From: CAYLUN01 sp964386865 | GTDB lineage: Bacteria > Verrucomicrobiota > Kiritimatiellia > RFP12 > UBA1067 | DNA: 7,204 nt | NCBI GenBank assembly: GCA_964386865.1 | Contig: CAYLUN010000173.1 | Coordinates: 1-7,204 of the forward strand | Direction of reading: 5' to 3' | Shown: piece after piece, positions 1-5,819 of the stretch | Numbering within the stretch: the first letter of the stretch is position 1 | Layout of the letters: each line of letters begins with the position of its first letter | Translations under genes and position numbers: made by a program | Notes under the pieces: generated by a model | Told to the model about the DNA's origin: nothing | Seen by the model: the letters and a program-made list of their open reading frames with translations, nothing else | Database searches by the model: none

Positions 1-265
1 TCTGGAGGTTGCGGGCGCGGGAGTAGTAGCCGAGGCCCTCCCAGGCCTTGAGCACCTGCTGCTGCGGCGCAGCGGCCAGGGCGGCGACGGTCGGGAAGGC
101 CTCGAGGAAGCGGGCGAAGTAGCCGCGCACGGTCTCCACCTGCGTCTGCTGGAGCATGATCTCGCTCACCCAGACCGCGTAGGGGTCGGGGTGGCCTCGC
201 CACGGCATTTCGCGCGGGTGCGCGTCGTACCAGTCGAGCAGGCGGCGGTGGAGGGTGGCTGGCAT
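1..265 (-). CDS. mutY: A/G-specific adenine glycosylase MutY, N-terminal 88 residues (3' end outside window)
   Basis: MutY removes adenine mispaired with 8-oxoguanine or guanine, in base-excision repair of oxidised DNA. Only the N-terminal part is visible. It shows the family signature: a PWR motif at residues 21-23, then PYAVWVSEIMLQQTQV at 29-43, in which Glu35 aligns with the catalytic Glu37 of E. coli MutY, and WEGLGYYSRARNL at 75-87. The later helix-hairpin-helix, the 4Fe-4S cluster cysteines and the C-terminal NUDT1-like domain would lie beyond position 1. The ATG at 263-265 is chosen because it gives the usual short lead-in to the PWR motif. No clear SD precedes it, and the stop of the upstream acetyltransferase gene is only 11 bases away, so translational coupling is likely. 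Identity is strong from the motifs; intactness cannot be judged. Confidence 0.93.
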   Translation of the reverse strand, partial: MPATLHRRLLDWYDAHPREMPWRGHPDPYAVWVSEIMLQQTQVETVRGYFARFLEAFPTVAALAAAPQQQVLKAWEGLGYYSRARNLQ

Positions 266-276
266 GGCGGCGCGGG

Positions 277-777
277 TCAGGCGTGCCGCAGGTCGAGGGC
301 CATCGCGATCTCGGGGCAGGTGAAGGGGTTCGCGTGCTTGGTGCAATTGATGCAGCCCATGTAGAGCTTGTGCATGACCTGCGTCTTGGGGATCACCTTG
401 AAGCCGAGCGAGCCGAAGAACTCCGGGGCGAAGGTCAGGCAGATCGCCTGAGCGGGCTGGAAGCGCCGGATGGACTCGAGGATGTTGGAGACGATCCGCG
501 TGCCGATCTGGTGGCGGCGGTAGTCCGCGTGCACGGCGACCGACTGGATTTCCACCGAGGCGCGCTCGGGCTCGCCGATCTCAGGCAGGATCTGCCAGGC
601 CGCGCAGCCGACGATGCGCCCCTCCGCCTCGCACACGACGAAGCGGTCGATGTTCTGGATGATGTCGCCGATCGGGCGCGAGATCAGGTCCTCTTTGTGC
701 GACCGGATGAGGTTGAAGATCTGCTCCGCGTCCTTCAGGACCGCCGGGCGAATGAGGGGGTGTTGTGCGTCGGTCAT
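277..777 (-). CDS. Short ArgA-like GNAT N-acetyltransferase (possible N-acetylglutamate synthase)
   Basis: This is a 166-residue single-domain GNAT acyltransferase, expected to move an acetyl group from acetyl-CoA to an amine. It begins LIRPAVLKDAEQI (residues 8-20), has the VEIQSVAVHADYRR strand and acetyl-CoA region (75-88), and a late FFGSLGF segment (120-126). It ends with a Cys-containing tail (Cys142, Cys145, Cys154) followed by CPEIAMALDL. That tail and overall length resemble the short, kinase-less ArgA-type N-acetylglutamate synthases, which catalyse the first step of arginine synthesis. The substrate is an inference. The pyrophosphate-binding loop reads RRHQIGT, with Gln90 where the usual Q/RxxGxG/A pattern has glycine. 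ATG at 777 is preferred, 4 bases after the htrA stop. An in-frame TTG at 795 would overlap htrA and add six atypical residues. The downstream neighbour is mutY. Confidence 0.72.
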   Translation of the reverse strand: MTDAQHPLIRPAVLKDAEQIFNLIRSHKEDLISRPIGDIIQNIDRFVVCEAEGRIVGCAAWQILPEIGEPERASVEIQSVAVHADYRRHQIGTRIVSNILESIRRFQPAQAICLTFAPEFFGSLGFKVIPKTQVMHKLYMGCINCTKHANPFTCPEIAMALDLRHA

Positions 778-781
778 AAGG

Positions 782-1918
782 TTATTCCACTTCAACGAGG
801 GTGAGCGTCAGGTCGCGGCTTTTGCCGGAGCGGGACACGGAGAGGGCGATCCGGTCGCCCGGCTTGAGCGGGTCGAGCACGGACTGGAGCTCCTCCGTCG
901 TGCTGACGGGGGTCTTGTTCACGGCGGTGATGACGTCGCCGAAGACGAGTTCGCCGCGGCGGCTGACGCCGATTCCCTCGAGGCCGGCGGTCGCGGCGGG
1001 AGTCCGCTCGAAGACGGCGTAGATGGCGACGCCCTTGAGGCCGGAGCGGGCGGTCACGTGGTCTGGCAGGAACTGCACGCCCAGCCCGGCGCGCGTGACG
1101 CGGCCCTTCTCGATGAGCTGGGGGACGACGCGCGAGACGGTGTCGGACGGGATGGCGAAGCCGATGCCGGCGGAGGCGCCGCTGGGGCTGAGGATGGCGG
1201 TGTTGACGCCGATGAGCTTGCCGCCGCCGTTGAGCAGGGGCCCGCCGGAGTTGCCGGGGTTGATGGCGGTGTCGGTCTGGATCACGTCGTAGATCTTGCG
1301 CTCGGTCATGGAGGTGATGGCGCGGCCGAGGGCGCTGACGATGCCCGACGAGAGGGTGGTGTCGAGCCCGAAGGGGTTGCCGATGGCGTAGACCGGCTGG
1401 CCGACCTGCAGGTCGCGCGAGGCGGCGACCGCCACGGGCTCGAGCTTGTCGGGCGGCGCGTCGATCTTGAGCAGGGCGAGGTCGTAGTCCGGCGCGACGC
1501 CGACGAGCGTGGCCTCGTAGCGCGTGCCGTCCGGAAAGGCGACGGTCAGGGTGTTGGCCTGATGGACCACGTGGTAGTTGCTCACGATGTGGCCCTTGCG
1601 GTCCCAGACGAAGCCGGAGCCGCTGCCCTGCGGCACCTCATAGAGCTGGAAGTCGAAGAAGCCGCGGCGCACGAGGGCGTTGTTGGCGACGGCGACGACC
1701 GAGGGCGAGACGCGCTTGTAGACGGAGGTCGCCTCGCCTTCGGGCGAGAGCCGCTCGGGGTGCGGCAGCGCCTGCGCGGCGGCCGGCGGCTGATTCGTGC
1801 GCGCCGCGATGCTGGCCAGCTGCGACTGCCAGCGCCGGTTTTCCCGGAGCTGGAAGAGCAGGAAGAGCGTGAGCGCGACCAGCGTCAGCGTCAAGAAAGG
1901 TGAGCGCGTCGAATTCAT
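782..1918 (-). CDS. Membrane-anchored HtrA/DegS-like serine protease with one PDZ domain
   Basis: The 378-residue product is an S1C (HtrA/Deg) protease, which cleaves misfolded or signal-exposed proteins in the cell envelope. Residues 7-22 form one hydrophobic segment, best read as an uncleaved signal anchor that leaves the rest outside the cytoplasm. The trypsin-like domain spans about 64-270. The catalytic triad is intact: His116 in SNYHVVH, Asp146 in PDYDLALLKI and Ser224 in GNSGGPLL. NPFGLDTTLSSGIVSALGR (181-199) is the typical active-site wall. A single PDZ domain (about 277-375) follows, so the architecture is DegS/Deg1-like rather than DegP, which has two. The long LA loop of DegP is absent. 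ATG at 1918 lies 3 bases after the dnaB stop, with only weak SD-like bases before it, suggesting translational coupling. Family assignment is firm; whether it works as a signalling or quality-control protease is unknown. Confidence 0.92.
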   Translation of the reverse strand: MNSTRSPFLTLTLVALTLFLLFQLRENRRWQSQLASIAARTNQPPAAAQALPHPERLSPEGEATSVYKRVSPSVVAVANNALVRRGFFDFQLYEVPQGSGSGFVWDRKGHIVSNYHVVHQANTLTVAFPDGTRYEATLVGVAPDYDLALLKIDAPPDKLEPVAVAASRDLQVGQPVYAIGNPFGLDTTLSSGIVSALGRAITSMTERKIYDVIQTDTAINPGNSGGPLLNGGGKLIGVNTAILSPSGASAGIGFAIPSDTVSRVVPQLIEKGRVTRAGLGVQFLPDHVTARSGLKGVAIYAVFERTPAATAGLEGIGVSRRGELVFGDVITAVNKTPVSTTEELQSVLDPLKPGDRIALSVSRSGKSRDLTLTLVEVE

Positions 1919-1921
1919 AGC

Positions 1922-3391
1922 CTACATCTCGGGGTGGGGCTCGGGGTCGAGACCGTCGGTCTCGCCGCCCTGGTCGGCGCGGTCGCCGAAGCGGGTGAGT
2001 CCGTCCTCAAAGTTGAGGCGGACCTCGCCGGTGGGGCCGTTGCGGTGCTTGGCCACGTCGACGATGGCGAGGGCGCGGTCCTCGAACTCATCGGCGCCGG
2101 GCGTTTTGCAGGGGCGGCGCAGGAGGAGCGCGACGTCGGCGTCCTGCTCGATGGCGCCGGAGTCGCGCAGGTCGGAGAGCTTGGGGCGTTCGGCCTTGTC
2201 GCCGCGCTGCACGGTGGCGCGGCTAAGCTGGCTCAGGACGATCACCGGCAGGTTCAGCTCCTTGGCCATGGCCTTGATCTGGCCGGAGATCTGCGAGGTC
2301 TCGATCTGGCGGCCCTGCTTGGCGAACTCGCGGCAGTTGCAGAGCTGGAGGTAGTCGATGACGATCAGCTCGATCTTGTAGCGCTTCTTCATGCGGCGGG
2401 CGCGGGCGCGCATGTCCATGACATCGAGGCCTCCGGTGTCGTCCACGTAGATGGGGGCCTTGGCGAGGTCGGAGGCGGCGCGGGTGAGCTGCTGGTTGAT
2501 CTTCTTGGGGTTGATGAGGCCCTGGTCGATCTGGAAGCCGGGCACGCCGGCGAAGCCGCAGAGCATGCGCATGGCGAGGGACTCGGTGGACATCTCGAGG
2601 GAGAAGACGCCGACGGGGTGGGGGCGGGCGTTGTCGCCCTTCATGGCGCGGCCGTAGATGTCCTTGCCGAGCGCGACGCACTCGGCGATGTTCATGGCGA
2701 GCGAGGTCTTGCCCATGGAAGGCCGGGCCGCGAGGACGATCATTTCGCCGTTGCGCAGGCCCTTGAGCTTCTTGTCGAGGTTGGCGAAGCCGGTGGGCAG
2801 GCCCGAGACGCCGCCGGGGCCGAGGGAGAAGAGCCGGTCGATGTGGCTCATCGTGTTGTTGATGGCCTGCGGCCAGGTGAGGCCCGTGCCGTCGCGGCGG
2901 TCGGCGATGCCGAGGAACTTCTGCTCGACCTCGCCGAGGATCAGGTCCGCGCTGACGGCCTCGTCGAAGCAGCGGCGCTCGGCGTCGCGGGCGCAGGCGA
3001 TGACGGAGCGCAGGAGGTGCTTCGACCGCACGATGTTGATGTAGTACTCGGCGTGGGCGGCGGTGGGGGTCTCGTCGATGAGGGCCTGGAGGGTGGAGGC
3101 GCCGCCGATCTCGTCGAGGCGGTTGAGGGCGCGCAGGCGCTCGTTGAGGGTGAGCGGGTCGATGGTGACGCCGGCGCGGGACATCTCGGTGAGCGTCTCG
3201 AAGAGCAGGCGGTGGGCGGGGGCGAAGAAGGCCTCCGCGGTGATGCCGTTCTCGGTGCAGAGGTCGAGCACGCGGTTGTCGTTGCCGACGTCGAGCAGGA
3301 TGGAGCCGAGCACGCCGCGCTCGGCTTCGGCGCTGTGCGGCGGCACGCGCAGGTGGGGGGCCGCAGGGGAAGGTATGGCGTGACGCGGCAT
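1922..3391 (-). CDS. dnaB: Replicative DNA helicase DnaB
   Basis: This is the hexameric 5'-3' helicase that unwinds DNA at the replication fork and recruits primase. The 489 residues have the N-terminal collar domain (PHSAEAERGVLGSILLD, 18-34, to about 125) and a RecA-type ATPase domain from about 195. Walker A is ARPSMGKTS (222-230), Walker B is IELIVIDYLQL (340-350), and the late motif RPKLSDLRDSGAIEQDAD (402-419) includes the segment that senses the neighbouring subunit's nucleotide. No intein is present. Relative to E. coli DnaB there are about 13 extra residues between Walker A and the FSLEM strand (about 242-258). The ATG at 3391 has no SD. No start codon occurs upstream in frame before a TGA at 3431-3433, so this is the only plausible long start. 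It is cut off from the ribosomal-protein operon by the terminator at 3497-3539 and leads the dnaB-htrA-argA-like-mutY unit. Confidence 0.97.
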   Translation of the reverse strand: MPRHAIPSPAAPHLRVPPHSAEAERGVLGSILLDVGNDNRVLDLCTENGITAEAFFAPAHRLLFETLTEMSRAGVTIDPLTLNERLRALNRLDEIGGASTLQALIDETPTAAHAEYYINIVRSKHLLRSVIACARDAERRCFDEAVSADLILGEVEQKFLGIADRRDGTGLTWPQAINNTMSHIDRLFSLGPGGVSGLPTGFANLDKKLKGLRNGEMIVLAARPSMGKTSLAMNIAECVALGKDIYGRAMKGDNARPHPVGVFSLEMSTESLAMRMLCGFAGVPGFQIDQGLINPKKINQQLTRAASDLAKAPIYVDDTGGLDVMDMRARARRMKKRYKIELIVIDYLQLCNCREFAKQGRQIETSQISGQIKAMAKELNLPVIVLSQLSRATVQRGDKAERPKLSDLRDSGAIEQDADVALLLRRPCKTPGADEFEDRALAIVDVAKHRNGPTGEVRLNFEDGLTRFGDRADQGGETDGLDPEPHPEM

Positions 3392-3496
3392 GGGGGATGG
3401 AACGGTTGGGAGGGTTCTGGGTTCAGCGGTTCACAGTTGGCGAGAGCCGGCCGCGCGCGGTCGAGTGCGGGCCTGCCATAAGAGCGGATGTGCTGG
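3392..3496 (-). promoter_or_regulatory. dnaB leader region, presumed to hold the dnaB promoter
   Basis: About 105 bases separate the rplI terminator from the dnaB start. Because the terminator should block read-through, a promoter for dnaB is expected here. I see no convincing -35/-10 pair; the best AT-rich stretch on the minus strand is CTTATGG near 3476-3482. The sequence just before the start codon is C-rich (TCCATCCCCC then ATG) with no SD. On the minus strand GAACC occurs three times at 3428-3432, 3420-3424 and 3413-3417, and CCGCGCGCGG at 3451-3460 is a perfect palindrome. A promoter role is inferred from context only. Confidence 0.35.
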
Positions 3497-3539
3497 AAAA
3501 AAGGCCCGTTCCTGCGCCCAAGGCGGGCGCAGGAACGGG
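3497..3539 (-). terminator. Rho-independent terminator after rplI
   Basis: On the minus strand a perfect 15-bp stem (CCCGTTCCTGCGCCC paired with its complement; arms 3525-3539 and 3505-3519) encloses a 5-base loop (3520-3524). It is followed by two C residues and six consecutive T residues (3497-3502). It starts 7 bases after the rplI stop. This is a textbook intrinsic terminator for the rplY-pth-rpsF-ssb-rpsR-rplI unit, and it separates that unit from dnaB. Confidence 0.93.
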
Positions 3540-3546
3540 GGAAGCC

Positions 3547-3999
3547 TTACCCTTCGACAACCCACACCTTGATGGTGCAGGTGATGTCGGCGTGCAGCTT
3601 GACCGCCACGTCGAACGTGCCGGTTTCTTTGAGCGGCTCGGGCAGAACCAGCTGGGACTTATCGAGCGCGATCTTGTTGCCCTCCTGGAGGGCGGCAACG
3701 ATGTCGGCCGCGTGGATCGAGCCGTAGAGGCGGGTGCCGTCCACGGTCTTGGCGCGGATGGTGACCGAGACGTTGGCCAGCTTAGCGGCCTTGTCCTTGG
3801 CCTCCGCCGTCTGAATGCGCGACAGCTCCTCGCGCGCCTTGCGCATCTTCTCCAAGCGGCGCAGGGCGTGCGGGGAGACGGGGGCGCCCAGGTCATTCGG
3901 CAGCAGGTAGTTGCGGGCGTATCCGTCCGCGACTTTGACGACGTCGCCGGCCTTGCCGAGGTTCTCGACATCCGACAACAACAGAATTTCCGTAGCCAT
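3547..3999 (-). CDS. rplI: 50S ribosomal protein bL9
   Basis: bL9 binds 23S rRNA near the base of the L1 stalk and helps limit frameshifting. The 150-residue length is typical. The N-terminal rRNA-binding domain carries the family signature VENLGKAGDVVKVADGYARN (residues 11-30) followed by YLLP. A charged connecting helix (about 42-75) leads to the C-terminal domain, with YGSI near 105 and the closing IKVWVVEG. The reading frame is open a further 159 bases upstream, but those codons lie in rpsR in another frame and do not resemble bL9. ATG at 3999 is correct on homology and has GAGAGGA at 4011-4017, 11 bases upstream. The rpsR stop is 22 bases away. The gene ends just before a strong terminator and is the last of its operon. 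Confidence 0.97.
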   Translation of the reverse strand: MATEILLLSDVENLGKAGDVVKVADGYARNYLLPNDLGAPVSPHALRRLEKMRKAREELSRIQTAEAKDKAAKLANVSVTIRAKTVDGTRLYGSIHAADIVAALQEGNKIALDKSQLVLPEPLKETGTFDVAVKLHADITCTIKVWVVEG

Positions 4000-4021
4000 A
4001 GTGTTTCCGATCCTCTCCGGG

Positions 4022-4264
4022 CTAGGCGAGCAAGCCCATGTTACGGGCGCGGCGGACGCCCTGCTTGATCTGCCGCTGCTGGGCGGCGGTGACGCCCGTG
4101 AGGCGCGCCGGCACGATTTTGCCGTACTCCGTGATGAAGCGGCGCAGGCACTCGACATCGTTCACGTCGATGATGGCGTTCGGGTCGAGCGCGCGCGTAC
4201 GTTTGCGGAGGGGGGCGTTGTCGCGGCTCTCCCGGTCCGGTCTTGGTTTTCTTTGCATGGGCAT
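4022..4264 (-). CDS. rpsR: 30S ribosomal protein bS18
   Basis: bS18 binds the 30S platform as a pair with bS6. The 80-residue product has a basic N-terminus and the conserved core: IIDVNDVECLRRFITEYGKI (about residues 31-50), the PARLTG turn, and the arginine-rich helix QRQIKQGVRRARNMGLL at the end. It lacks the CxxC-type zinc ligands found in some bS18 paralogues; its only cysteine is in VECLRR. Two Met codons lie close together (4264 and 4258). The first is chosen because a perfect AAGGAG (4273-4278) stands 8 bases before it. It lies between ssb (33-base gap) and rplI (22-base gap), the usual order in bacteria. Confidence 0.96.
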   Translation of the reverse strand: MPMQRKPRPDRESRDNAPLRKRTRALDPNAIIDVNDVECLRRFITEYGKIVPARLTGVTAAQQRQIKQGVRRARNMGLLA

Positions 4265-4272
4265 AAGTCTTA

Positions 4273-4278
4273 CTCCTT
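4273..4278 (-). promoter_or_regulatory. Ribosome-binding site of rpsR
   Basis: AAGGAG on the minus strand ends 8 bases before the ATG at 4264. That spacing favours the first of two nearby in-frame Met codons (the second is at 4258). Confidence 0.85.
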
Positions 4279-4297
4279 GTTTTCGGGATTTGGATGG

Positions 4298-4762
4298 TTA
4301 GAACGGGAGGTTTTCACTGTCGCCCGTTTGTTCCGGGGACTGTGTTTCGACGGGGGCTGCCGCGTGGGCCGCGGATGCGGGGGCGCGCGAAGGAGAAGGG
4401 GCGTTTGTCTGCCCCTCCGTCCGCTGGGGCGCAGGCCCCACGAACTTGATGGTGTCGGCGCGAACGACCAGCTTGGTTCGCTTCTCGCCTTCCTTCGTGG
4501 TCCACTCGTCCATCTTCAGGCGGCCTTCGACGAGGACGGGGCGGCCTTTTGAAAGGTGCTGCCCGCACAGGTCTGCCAGCTTGTCCCAAACGTCCACATC
4601 AACAAAGCAAGTTACCTCTTTTTGTTCGCCCGTCGATTTATCCCGCCACATTTCTGAGACGGCCAAGCCGAGTTTGGCGACCCGCATCCCAGACTGAAGC
4701 GTCTTGAGTTCCGGGTCACGCGTGAGGTTCCCCATGAGGATCACTTTGTTGAAGGAAGCCAT
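4298..4762 (-). CDS. ssb: Single-stranded DNA-binding protein SSB
   Basis: SSB coats single-stranded DNA in replication, repair and recombination, and recruits partner proteins through its C-terminal tip. The 154-residue product begins with the OB-fold signature FNKVILMGNLTRDPELK (4-20). It continues with the VTCFVDVDVWDKLAD and GRPVLVEGRLKMDEWT segments (50-64, 73-88) and closes the fold near residue 110. A Pro/Ala/Ser-rich, probably disordered linker (about 111-145) ends in the acidic tip GDSENLPF, matching the usual D/E-rich xxPF ending. An AAGGA (4772-4776) sits 9 bases before the ATG. Its place between rpsF and rpsR is the widely conserved arrangement for the chromosomal, essential SSB. 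Confidence 0.97.
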   Translation of the reverse strand: MASFNKVILMGNLTRDPELKTLQSGMRVAKLGLAVSEMWRDKSTGEQKEVTCFVDVDVWDKLADLCGQHLSKGRPVLVEGRLKMDEWTTKEGEKRTKLVVRADTIKFVGPAPQRTEGQTNAPSPSRAPASAAHAAAPVETQSPEQTGDSENLPF

Positions 4763-4792
4763 CGTCCACCGTCCTTGGTTCGCGTCGGGGGC

Positions 4793-5188
4793 TTACGCCT
4801 CCTGCGCGTTCTGGTTTTGAGCCTCTTTGTCCGCGGCTGCGGCGCGGGCCGCCTCGCGGGCCTTCATCTCCTCCGCCTGCTTGACCAGCAGCGCCTCGCG
4901 GCGCTCGTCGACGGCCAAGATCTGGACGCGGAAGATGTCCTCGATCAGGTGGTAGCGGCCGGTGAGGGTCGCGATCTGGGCGGGATCCAGCTCGAAGCGG
5001 ATCTTCACGTACACGCCGTTGTCGCGCTTGTGCATCGGGCGTGCGAACGTCTTCTTGCCGAGCACGTCGGTGCTCAGTACGGTTCCGGACAGGCGCGTGA
5101 TCTCACCGCGCGCCTTATCGACCAGCTTGTCCAGAGCGTCGTCTTTCGCCGAGTTGGCGAAGATGTACAAACCATCGTATTTCTTCAT
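4793..5188 (-). CDS. rpsF: 30S ribosomal protein bS6
   Basis: bS6 pairs with bS18 on the 30S platform. The 131-residue protein starts MKKYDGLYIF and has the family pattern of a GKKTFARPMHKRDNGVYVKI strand-turn-strand (about 44-63), then the ILA strand near 89-91. After the ferredoxin-like core (to about residue 95) there is a charged, Ala/Glu/Lys/Gln-rich tail of about 35 residues, as in many longer bS6 proteins. AAGGGG at 5198-5203 is 9 bases before the ATG. The gene follows pth with a 16-base gap, so any autoregulatory RNA leader would have to lie inside the end of pth. The partner rpsR is two genes downstream, with ssb between. Confidence 0.96.
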   Translation of the reverse strand: MKKYDGLYIFANSAKDDALDKLVDKARGEITRLSGTVLSTDVLGKKTFARPMHKRDNGVYVKIRFELDPAQIATLTGRYHLIEDIFRVQILAVDERREALLVKQAEEMKAREAARAAAADKEAQNQNAQEA

Positions 5189-5204
5189 GAGGGAATTCCC
5201 CTTC

Positions 5205-5801
5205 TCACTTCCGGCTTTCGGGCTGGGCCTCTTGGGCGCCCCAGCCGTTGAACCGGTTCATGGACTCGTTCAAACCGTGTTCGATCAGGCACATCACCGC
5301 ATCGGCTGCCGCCTCCACCGCGCCCCGCGCTTCGTTCAGACGGGTCTCGTCGAACTTGCCGAGCACGTGGTCGACCAGACCTCGCCTCTCCTCGCGCCCC
5401 ACGCCCAGGCGGACCCGGGGGAACGCCTCTGTTCCGAGGGACTCGATCACCGAGGCCAACCCGCGGTGCCCGCCGCTTCCTCCGGAGGCCCGGATGCGCA
5501 GCCTGCCCAGGGGCAGGTCAGCGTCGTCCGAAACCACCGTCAGGTCGCCGGGCTCGCCGCCGTGGTACCTCAGCAGAGGAGCCACGCTGGTTCCGCTCAG
5601 ATTCATAAACGTCTGCGGCTTCACCAGCATCACTGTCTGGCCTGCGTAGGCCGTGCGGGCCACGCGCGCCTGAAAACGCGAACTGTTCTTCCACCCGGCC
5701 TCAAGCCGCCTCGCCAACACGTCGACAACATCGAACCCGACATTGTGGGGTGTGTTCGCGTAGCTCTCGCCGGGGTTGCCCAGTCCCGCAATCAGTTTCA
5801 C
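5205..5801 (-). CDS. pth: Peptidyl-tRNA hydrolase Pth
   Basis: Pth cleaves the ester bond of peptidyl-tRNAs released prematurely from ribosomes, recycling tRNA in the cytosol. The 198-residue length is typical of bacterial Pth1. Motifs are GLGNPG (6-11, with Asn9), TPHNVGFD with catalytic His19, KPQTFMNLSG with Asn67 (61-70), VSDDADLPLGRLRIR with Asp93 (90-104), and GSGGHRGLASV (108-118). Arg113 replaces the asparagine at E. coli Asn114; I recall other bacterial families with GGHRG, so this is a variant rather than a defect. The start is GTG at 5801, since GGGAAGG (5811-5817) stands 9 bases upstream and the protein then begins at the conserved KLIAGLGNPG. The stop is 16 bases before rpsF, and the gap after rplY is 18 bases. 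Confidence 0.97.
   Translation of the reverse strand: MKLIAGLGNPGESYANTPHNVGFDVVDVLARRLEAGWKNSSRFQARVARTAYAGQTVMLVKPQTFMNLSGTSVAPLLRYHGGEPGDLTVVSDDADLPLGRLRIRASGGSGGHRGLASVIESLGTEAFPRVRLGVGREERRGLVDHVLGKFDETRLNEARGAVEAAADAVMCLIEHGLNESMNRFNGWGAQEAQPESRK
5211..5256 (-). promoter_or_regulatory. Candidate bS6:bS18-binding RNA leader inside the 3' end of pth
   Basis: On the minus strand the last codons of pth can fold into an outer CCGG/CCGG helix (5253-5256 with 5211-5214), a 6x6 internal loop, and an inner perfect 7-bp GGCTGGG/CCCAGCC helix (5240-5246 with 5221-5227) with a 12-base loop. It ends 7 bases before the rpsF SD. In many bacteria an RNA leader just ahead of rpsF binds the bS6:bS18 complex for feedback control. 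Position is the main support. I did not find a clear match to the known conserved bulge, so this is tentative. Confidence 0.2.
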
Positions 5802-5810
5802 GCGGCCGTG

Positions 5811-5817
5811 CCTTCCC
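5811..5817 (-). promoter_or_regulatory. Ribosome-binding site deciding the GTG start of pth
   Basis: GGGAAGG on the minus strand lies 9 bases before GTG at 5801, in the short rplY-pth gap. It supports the non-ATG start. Confidence 0.8.
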
Positions 5818-5819
5818 AG

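Noticed and set aside
778..795. TTG start for the acetyltransferase (adds MKWNNL)
   Set aside because: It would overlap the end of htrA by 14 bases. The ATG at 777 directly follows the htrA stop and gives a normal GNAT N-terminus.
614..1903. 429-codon open frame on the plus strand opposite htrA and the acetyltransferase gene
   Set aside because: It is an antisense shadow with repetitive Gly/Asp/Ala/Val composition, spanning two real genes on the other strand.
1934..3481. 515-codon open frame on the plus strand opposite dnaB
   Set aside because: It is an antisense shadow caused by high GC and biased third positions of dnaB. Its translation is a low-complexity Gly/Ala/Val/Leu/Asp/Glu string with no recognisable domain, while the minus strand has clear DnaB motifs.
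4000..4158. 53-codon N-terminal extension of bL9 overlapping rpsR
   Set aside because: bL9 starts at the MATEILLL strand. The extension is an out-of-frame reading of rpsR.
5191..5200. Palindrome GGGAATTCCC overlapping the rpsF SD as a translation-blocking hairpin
   Set aside because: The palindrome has no loop bases, so it cannot fold on itself without losing central pairs. It is likely a chance outcome of a purine-rich SD.
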